Positions 58,849 through 64,000 of a DNA stretch of 64,000 nucleotides are shown piece after piece. Both the position numbers and the translations under genes were made by a program. Position 1 is the first letter of the stretch. Every line of letters starts with the position of its first letter. Where the stretch lies: NCBI RefSeq assembly GCF_030418295.1, contig NZ_JAUHQA010000001.1, positions 248,001-312,000 on the forward strand. Reading direction: 5' to 3'. The stretch comes from Demequina muriae. GTDB taxonomy: Bacteria; Actinomycetota; Actinomycetes; Actinomycetales; Demequinaceae. The notes below the pieces were generated by a model. It was not told where the DNA came from and did no database searches. It saw nothing but the letters and a program-made list of their open reading frames with translations.

Positions 58849-58868
58849 GTGGCGTGCGGACGCACGAA

Positions 58869-58902
58869 CGCCCCCGTCAGACCTCGCGGTCCGACGGGGG
58901 CG
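58869..58902 (-). terminator. Hairpin after secreted-protein gene
   Basis: CGCCCCCGTC pairs with GACGGGGGCG, with a further ACC/GGT pairing in the loop, 13 nt after the gene at 58915. It separates it from proS. Confidence 0.7.
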
Positions 58903-58914
58903 TCGAGTCGGGCG

Positions 58915-60189
58915 TCAGCCCGTGAAGGTCGCGACGAGCGCAGGCGCCACGGGGTCGACGATCACGCCGTTGACCTCACCGTCCAGGTCGCCCGCACCGC
59001 CATCCGTGAGCTCGAACGTGATGGTGGTGCCGTCGAACTCGGCCGGGTACTCCGACCACTCGCCGTCGATGAACTTGAACAGCGTGTTCGCCGGCGTCTC
59101 GGTCACGATGGTCACGGTCGCGGTGCTCGCCTCCGCCACGTTCAGCTCGTACGAGAAGGCCCCGAATGAGAACTGAGCGTCGGACGGCAGGTCGCCGATG
59201 GTGGCAGGGTCCTCCGTGTACTCGCTCGACAGCACCAGCTCGCCAGAGGGGTGGTCACCCAGGGTGGCCTCGAACGTCACCTCAGCGTCGCCCATCGCGA
59301 TCTGCTCAGCGGCAGGCTCACCCTCCTCGACCGGAGCCTCGGGCTCAGGACTCGGCTCAGGCGTGGTCTCGGGACCGCAGGTGTCCGTGGGGCGTGCCGA
59401 GTCGAGCAGCACGTTGTCGATCGGCAGCCCTGCGAACGGGTTGTTGACGAGCCAGCCATAGCGGTTGCCGCCCACCGCGTCTGCGATGACGTCGGCCTCC
59501 TGGCCGCCGAGCGTCCATTCGGCGAGTGTGGCGCCGGCGTCGTCGAGGACCGTGAGGTCCACGTAGAGCAGCCCATCCTGGTCGCGGATCGTGTGCTGGA
59601 AGGTGTACCAGCCCTCGGTCGAGATCGTCAGCGGTTCGACCGGGTAGGACGTGACGTACGGGTCCGTCGTGGTGGCGGAGTAGCTCGCCCCCACGTTCCA
59701 GGTGCCGCTGCCTGTGGACCCAGCGTGGAAGATGAAGTCGCGCTGGTGGACTCCGTCGGTGCCGTTCACGCCGTGGGACCAGGAGAACTGGCCCTGCTCG
59801 GCATCGGCCGCGAGGTAGAAGTCAGCGGAGGCGGTGTAGCCGCCCTCGGGATACACCGAGGAGTAGCCGGCGTACGCGGTATTCACGAACCCGTCGGAAC
59901 CGTGCGTCGAGTAGTTCGTCACGGGCGCGGCGCCGTAGAAGCAACCAGCGGCGGCGGGCATCGCGTCGTCGGCTGCGACCCTCTCGACCAGGTTGACGTC
60001 CGAGGTCTCCTCGGACTCGAAGCCGACCACGATGGGGGCCGGGGCGCCGTCCTCGGCTGCGACGACGGCGGTGGCCGATGCGGCGATCGCGGTGCCCGCG
60101 AGGCCTGCGAGGCCTGCGGCTGCCAGCATCGCCAGCGGGCGGCGGCGCATGGTCTCGAGCGGGCTGCTCGAGCGGGTGGTGATGGTCAT
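58915..60189 (-). CDS. Secreted protein with choice-of-anchor-like C-terminus
   Basis: A 424-residue secreted protein. It has an N-terminal signal peptide ([23 protein letters not shown], ending near AVVAAEDG). A 200-residue domain rich in Tyr, Gly and Ser follows ([32 protein letters not shown]), resembling lectin/jelly-roll folds. A Pro/Glu linker comes next, then a C-terminal 100-residue region with [21 protein letters not shown] and [14 protein letters not shown], which matches the choice-of-anchor U pattern. No LPXTG motif or transmembrane tail ends the protein, so how it is held at the surface is unclear. Function unknown. Confidence 0.75.
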   Translation of the reverse strand: MTITTRSSSPLETMRRRPLAMLAAAGLAGLAGTAIAASATAVVAAEDGAPAPIVVGFESEETSDVNLVERVAADDAMPAAAGCFYGAAPVTNYSTHGSDGFVNTAYAGYSSVYPEGGYTASADFYLAADAEQGQFSWSHGVNGTDGVHQRDFIFHAGSTGSGTWNVGASYSATTTDPYVTSYPVEPLTISTEGWYTFQHTIRDQDGLLYVDLTVLDDAGATLAEWTLGGQEADVIADAVGGNRYGWLVNNPFAGLPIDNVLLDSARPTDTCGPETTPEPSPEPEAPVEEGEPAAEQIAMGDAEVTFEATLGDHPSGELVLSSEYTEDPATIGDLPSDAQFSFGAFSYELNVAEASTATVTIVTETPANTLFKFIDGEWSEYPAEFDGTTITFELTDGGAGDLDGEVNGVIVDPVAPALVATFTG

Positions 60190-60346
60190 GGGGTCCCCTC
60201 AGCGTTGCGGCGACCGCGCACAAGCCCGGCCATCCTGTCGGGGGAACGCTATCGGTTGTGAGAATGGCGCACAACGGCACTGTGATGATCGCCACCCTCG
60301 CCCCGTCGTCGTGTCGACCGATGGGCGAAGCAGCGCGACGCGACGC

Positions 60347-60371
60347 CGCCCGCCGGCCAGACCGGCGGGCG
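60347..60371 (-). terminator. Hairpin after membrane-protein gene
   Basis: CGCCCGCCGG pairs with CCGGCGGGCG around a 5-nt loop, 16 nt after the gene at 60387. Confidence 0.65.
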
Positions 60372-60386
60372 ACGCGGGCGCCGGCG

Positions 60387-61073
60387 CTATGAACCGGCGC
60401 CGTGCCGGGTGGCCCGCTCCAGCGCCACCGCGACGATCGCGAGCAACGCGGTGGCGGCCACGGTGCCCGGCCATGTCGCCGCTGACACCATGAAGGCGAT
60501 GAATGCCAGCAGAGCCGCGGCCGGACCCCACCACCGGACCCGGCCCGCGCGCCACAGCGCAGCCATCGCCAACGGGAGCGCGAGGAACAGGCCGAGCATG
60601 GACGGCACCTGCAGCAGCGGGAAGGCCCATGCCTGGTCCTCCACGAGCGCGAACACCGGGGCGATCGCCTCCGGGCCGTGGAGCTGGCCGATCGCGGACT
60701 GAATCCAGTCGACCATCAGCATGCCGGGCAGGGTCGCCAGCGCGAACACCCCCAGCACGGCCGCCGCGTTTGCGATCGCGCGCCCGCGCTGCGTGATGCT
60801 CGCGGCGATCAGCACGGCGGGCAAGGCCCAGAGCGCGTATCCCCAGTGGAAGGCGAACGACTTGATCTGCAGCGCAGCCATGCCGTCGGTGTACGCCTGG
60901 TCGAGTTCCGGCCCGACGGCGCCGGGCGCCGGGTCGGCGAGAGTCGCGATGGTGCACAGCACCCCGGCGAGCACCGGCATCGCGATGAGCGCCCAGCGCC
61001 GCATGCGCAGCGCGAGAGCGGGACGGGTGGCCTCGACCGTGGATGCGGCGAGGCTGGGAACTGCAGTGGTCAT
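60387..61073 (-). CDS. Multi-pass membrane protein of unknown function
   Basis: A 228-residue protein with about six transmembrane segments: WALIAMPVLAGVLCTIATLA, FHWGYALWALPAVLIAAS, ANAAAVLGVFALATLPGMLM, FPLLQVPSMLGLFLALPLAM, PAAALLAFIAFMVSA and ATALLAIVAVAL. No family motif is recognised. AAGGA precedes the ATG. It lies 119 bp downstream of the two-component response regulator on the same strand and may be in its regulon. Confidence 0.65.
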   Translation of the reverse strand: MTTAVPSLAASTVEATRPALALRMRRWALIAMPVLAGVLCTIATLADPAPGAVGPELDQAYTDGMAALQIKSFAFHWGYALWALPAVLIAASITQRGRAIANAAAVLGVFALATLPGMLMVDWIQSAIGQLHGPEAIAPVFALVEDQAWAFPLLQVPSMLGLFLALPLAMAALWRAGRVRWWGPAAALLAFIAFMVSAATWPGTVAATALLAIVAVALERATRHGAGS

Positions 61074-61192
61074 GCGCGTGTTTCCTTGTCTGTCGGAGCG
61101 GGAGACACCAGGGTGGCCCGATGCGACACGCGAGCGGATCGGTCGCGCGCGCGATTCCTGGCTCCGCCACGAGTCGGATTCAGCTCTACGTC

Positions 61193-61879
61193 TCAGGACG
61201 GAGCGGGGTCTTCCCCTGGCGCGACGATGCCGTGCTCATAGGCGAAGATCACTGCCTGCACCCGATCCCGAAGGCCCAGCTTGGCGAGGAGATTCGACAC
61301 ATGCGTCTTGACCGTCGCCTCAGTCACGAACAGGGCGTGGGCGATGTCCGCGTTCGACGCTCCTCTCGCGAGGAAGCCGAGCACCTCGTGCTCTCGCGCC
61401 GTCAGCCTGTCCAGCTCGCCGCGGGAGATCGGACGACGCACCGCTGCGCGTGTGACGAACGCATCGATCACCCGCGCTGTGATCCGGGGTGCGAGCATCG
61501 ACTCCCCCGCGGCCACCACCCGGATCGCCGCGGCGAGCTCCTCCGCCGGGGCGTCCTTGAGCATGAACCCGGACGCACCGGCCTGGAGCGCGGCGAACAC
61601 GTACTCGTCGAGGTCGAAGGTGGTGAGCACCAGCACGCGGGTGGGAAGGCCAGCTGCGGCGACCCGCCGCGCGGCCTCGATGCCATCCACCACCGGCATC
61701 CGGATGTCCATGAGCACGACGTCGGGCCGCTCGCGTCTCACGACGGCGACCGCTTGCTCCCCATCGGCGGCCTCGCCCACGACCTCGATGTCCGACTCAG
61801 CGTCGAGCAGCGAGCGAAAGCCTGCCCGCACCATCCCCTGGTCGTCCGCGATCACCACGCGAATCGCGCGGGCGGTCAT
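61193..61879 (-). CDS. NarL/FixJ-type response regulator
   Basis: A 228-residue response regulator. The receiver domain has the phospho-accepting Asp in VVLMDIRMPVVDGIEA near residue 55, the Thr in VLVLTTFDLDEYV and the Lys in FMLKDAPAEEL. The C-terminal LuxR-type helix-turn-helix (LTAREHEVLGFLARGASNADIA) would bind DNA. The ATG overlaps the histidine kinase stop (ATGA). Confidence 0.94.
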   Translation of the reverse strand: MTARAIRVVIADDQGMVRAGFRSLLDAESDIEVVGEAADGEQAVAVVRRERPDVVLMDIRMPVVDGIEAARRVAAAGLPTRVLVLTTFDLDEYVFAALQAGASGFMLKDAPAEELAAAIRVVAAGESMLAPRITARVIDAFVTRAAVRRPISRGELDRLTAREHEVLGFLARGASNADIAHALFVTEATVKTHVSNLLAKLGLRDRVQAVIFAYEHGIVAPGEDPAPS

Positions 61880-63018
61880 GGCGACGTCTCGCGAGGAAAG
61901 GTGGCCCGCACCAGGAGGCCCGACCCGGGTGCGGGCTCGATGCGCAGGTCACCTCCATAGAGGGCGATCCGTTCGCGCATTCCCACGAGCCCGTGGCCGC
62001 TCCCGCTCGATGCTGGCGCGAAGCCGTGGCCGTCGTCTCGGACGTCCACGCTCACCGCGTGCTCCTCCCAGCGAAGGACCACGTCGATGCGGCTCGCCTC
62101 GGAGTGCCGGGTCGCATTGGTGAGCGCCTCCTGTGCCACACGGAAGATCGCGAGATCCATCCCCGGAGACAACGCAGACGGCTCTCCCTCCACGGTAAGC
62201 CTCACGGGCGTATCCGTGGTGTCGAGGCGGTGGATGAGACGCGGAAGCTCGTCGAGGCCCGGCTGCGGAGCGAGGTCGCCATCGCCACCGCCTCTCAGGA
62301 CCCCGAGCAGGCGGCGCATCTCCCCCATCGCCTCGCGCGCGACGGCCTCGGCGGCCGAGAGATCCCGGACCTCGTCGGCGTGGTCGTCTCCGAGCCGGCG
62401 GCGGATCGCCTGGAGCTGGATCGTCACGACGGTGAGCGAGTGCGCGACCACGTCGTGCAGCTCACGCGCGATGCGTGCGCGCTCATCCGCGATCGCATCG
62501 GCCTCTCGCCTGCTCTGCTCACGCTCGAGACGATCCGCCAGGGCGATCGCCTCAGCGGAGCGCTCGGCTCGCGCCGCGGTGCCGACCCCGACGAGCCACG
62601 GCCCCGCGAGGAACACGGCGGACGCGGCGAGGTCGGAGAACTCGAACTCCTCTCTCATCACGGCAGCGCCCACGAACGGCACCAGCAGCACCGCGAGGCC
62701 TGCGTATCGGCGTGGCGTCGGAGACTCGAATCCCACCGTGTACGCAGCCACGACCAGCGCGAGCACCGTCGAGAACTCGCCCGCGGGATTCGTCAACAGG
62801 TCGGACAGCACGAGCACGCTCGCGACAAGGACGGGCGCGGTGCGCCTCCACGCCAACCCGGTGACGCCGACGAGGGCGATGACCAGCCGCCACGCATCGC
62901 GTGGGTCGTCGGCCGTCATGGACTCCGCGATCGTGAGCACGATGAATAGGCCGGCGATGGCGATGTCGATCATCGCGGGGCGTGCCAGGCGACCCCACGG
63001 CCGCGCGCGTGCGCTCAC
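61876..63018 (-). CDS. NarL-family sensor histidine kinase
   Basis: A 380-residue sensor kinase. Five to six transmembrane segments occupy the first 170 residues, with no large external domain. The phosphorylated His is in the HisKA_3 block RARIARELHDVVAHSLTVV near residue 195. The ATPase domain shows ALTNATRHSEASRID, DDGHGF and GHGLVGMRERIALYGG. The signal is unknown. I chose GTG 63018 because TAGATT lies 7 nt upstream. ATG 62973 is an alternative. Confidence 0.9.
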   Translation of the reverse strand: MSARARPWGRLARPAMIDIAIAGLFIVLTIAESMTADDPRDAWRLVIALVGVTGLAWRRTAPVLVASVLVLSDLLTNPAGEFSTVLALVVAAYTVGFESPTPRRYAGLAVLLVPFVGAAVMREEFEFSDLAASAVFLAGPWLVGVGTAARAERSAEAIALADRLEREQSRREADAIADERARIARELHDVVAHSLTVVTIQLQAIRRRLGDDHADEVRDLSAAEAVAREAMGEMRRLLGVLRGGGDGDLAPQPGLDELPRLIHRLDTTDTPVRLTVEGEPSALSPGMDLAIFRVAQEALTNATRHSEASRIDVVLRWEEHAVSVDVRDDGHGFAPASSGSGHGLVGMRERIALYGGDLRIEPAPGSGLLVRATFPRETSP

Positions 63019-63031
63019 AAGAGGGAATCTA
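63019..63031 (-). promoter_or_regulatory. Leaderless -10 box of histidine kinase gene
   Basis: TAGATT on the minus strand (63026-63031) lies 7 nt before the GTG at 63018, with no Shine-Dalgarno sequence. Confidence 0.45.
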
Positions 63032-63121
63032 TCGGCCGCGTGATCGCGGCGGAAGGGCCTGTCCGCTTGCCTTCGCACGCCAACGCGAGGTGCGACCCAG
63101 CGCACCAGCGGGATGCGCTCG

Positions 63122-64000
63122 TCAGAACATGACGGTCGCGAAGGTCCCCACGCGAACGAAGCCCACCGCGTCATACGTCGCCAGGGCAGGCGCGTTGAAG
63201 TCGTTCACGTACAGCGACACCGTGGGCGCGATATCCGCGCGGACAGCCTCGACCACGGCGGCCAGCCCCGCGCGGGCGAGGCCGCGGCCGCGCAGATGCG
63301 GGTGGACCCAGACTCCCTGCAGCTGGGCGACTCCGCCCGCGAGCGCGCCCACCTCGGCCTTGAAGACGATCTGCCGACGCCCTTCCGCGATGCCGAACTG
63401 CACGTAGGCGCGCCCCGCCGTCACGAGCCGGTGCAGCCGGTCCTCATACGAGGCGCGACCGTGGCGCATGGGGTCGTATCCCACCTCGCCGATGAACATG
63501 TGCACGCACGCCGGAAGCAATGCGTCGTAGTCGTCCTCTCGAGCCGGGCGGACCGCATCGAGGGCGAGGGAGGGAACGGCGAGGGGCGGCACATGGCGTG
63601 CCTGCCCGTCGATGCGCATGGAGACCTGTCGCGCACGCACCTCGCGGGCAGGTCCCCACCACGGCTCCACCCGACCCCACAGATCCAGGGTGGTCGCCGC
63701 GGGGCCCACCAGCGCGGCGGGCCGGCTGACACGGCTCACCAGCGCCGCGGCGAGCCCCGCCATCCGCTCCTCGCCCGTCTCCGGGTCCACCTCCGGCAGC
63801 ACGGCGCAGACGTTGGCGCCTGCCCAGACAGCTCCGGTGATCTCCCGGCCCCAGCCCGCTCGCCGACGCACCGTCCACAGCCCCGCGGGAAGACTCCCGG
63901 AGGACAGCGCGCCCTCGACATGAGCCATCGGGACCACATTCGCGACCGGGTCCTCCGCGCACATGGCGCGGATCTCCTCCAGGTCGCGCCGCTGCGCCGG
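63122..64000 (-). CDS. GNAT acetyltransferase with N-terminal DUF4081-like domain, partial
   Basis: The frame is open to the window end, so the N-terminus is missing (at least 12 codons before the ATG at 63964). The N-terminal half (EIRAMCAEDPVANVV, TVRRRAGWGREITGAVWAGANVCAVLP) matches the DUF4081-like part found in actinobacterial acetyltransferases that lie next to ispG. The C-terminal GNAT domain has VQLQGVWVHPHLRGRGLARAGLAAVV (cited by VHPHLRGRGLARAG). Substrate unknown. An ispG gene would be expected beyond the edge. Confidence 0.85.
   Translation of the reverse strand, partial: PAQRRDLEEIRAMCAEDPVANVVPMAHVEGALSSGSLPAGLWTVRRRAGWGREITGAVWAGANVCAVLPEVDPETGEERMAGLAAALVSRVSRPAALVGPAATTLDLWGRVEPWWGPAREVRARQVSMRIDGQARHVPPLAVPSLALDAVRPAREDDYDALLPACVHMFIGEVGYDPMRHGRASYEDRLHRLVTAGRAYVQFGIAEGRRQIVFKAEVGALAGGVAQLQGVWVHPHLRGRGLARAGLAAVVEAVRADIAPTVSLYVNDFNAPALATYDAVGFVRVGTFATVMF

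Overview
The window is high-GC (about 70 percent by eye) chromosomal DNA from an actinobacterium. The gene orders lexA / LysM gene / nrdR, pgsA-cinA-clgR-DUF3046-recA-recX, miaB-miaA-dapF-hflX, rimP-nusA-ylxR-infB-rbfA-truB-ribF and rpsO-pnp-M16 peptidase-dapB are typical of Micrococcales. A Demequina- or Cellulomonas-like genome would fit, but the genus cannot be proven from this sequence. It is almost entirely core genome. I see no rRNA, tRNA, CRISPR array, insertion sequence, prophage or integrase.

Layout. 1-8.8 kb: end of a spermidine synthase-like gene, a cold-shock protein, a PAC2 protein, a HelR/HelD-type RNA polymerase-recycling helicase, a secreted matrixin-like protease, D-3-phosphoglycerate dehydrogenase and a DEAD-box RNA helicase with a long repetitive basic tail. 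8.8-14.7 kb: nrdR, then an SOS control region with divergent LysM and lexA genes, then dinG and hflX. 14.7-24.5 kb: a methyltransferase and a YdeI protein, then a long minus-strand series dapF-miaA-miaB-rny-recX-recA (read right to left) and the clgR-cinA-pgsA group. 24.5-33.5 kb: a CapA-like protein, a PAS-GGDEF-EAL protein overlapping ftsK, RNase J and dapA. 33.5-39.7 kb: cupin, thyA-dfrA, three GNAT acetyltransferases, azlCD, a small membrane protein and dapB. 39.7-50 kb: M16 peptidase, pnp, rpsO, a gluABCD glutamate uptake operon, ribF, truB and rbfA. 50-59 kb: infB, ylxR, nusA, rimP, a lipoprotein, an alpha/beta hydrolase and proS. 59-64 kb: a secreted choice-of-anchor-type protein, a membrane protein, a NarL-type two-component system and a GNAT protein cut by the window end.

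The genes fall into a few jobs: SOS and DNA repair (lexA, recA, recX, dinG and a likely division inhibitor), RNA decay (RNase Y, RNase J, PNPase, DEAD-box helicase), translation and ribosome assembly, lysine/diaminopimelate synthesis (dapA, dapB, dapF), and septal DNA transport linked to cyclic-di-GMP.

Three signals cut across genes. First, the octamer GCATCGGC / GCCGATGC occurs about 38 times, far above composition expectation and concentrated between genes. Second, about a dozen genes share a TANNNT box 6-8 nt before the start codon, a leaderless-promoter architecture that includes dapA, dapB and dapF. Third, LexA-type boxes are placed exactly on the promoters of lexA, its divergent LysM gene and recA.
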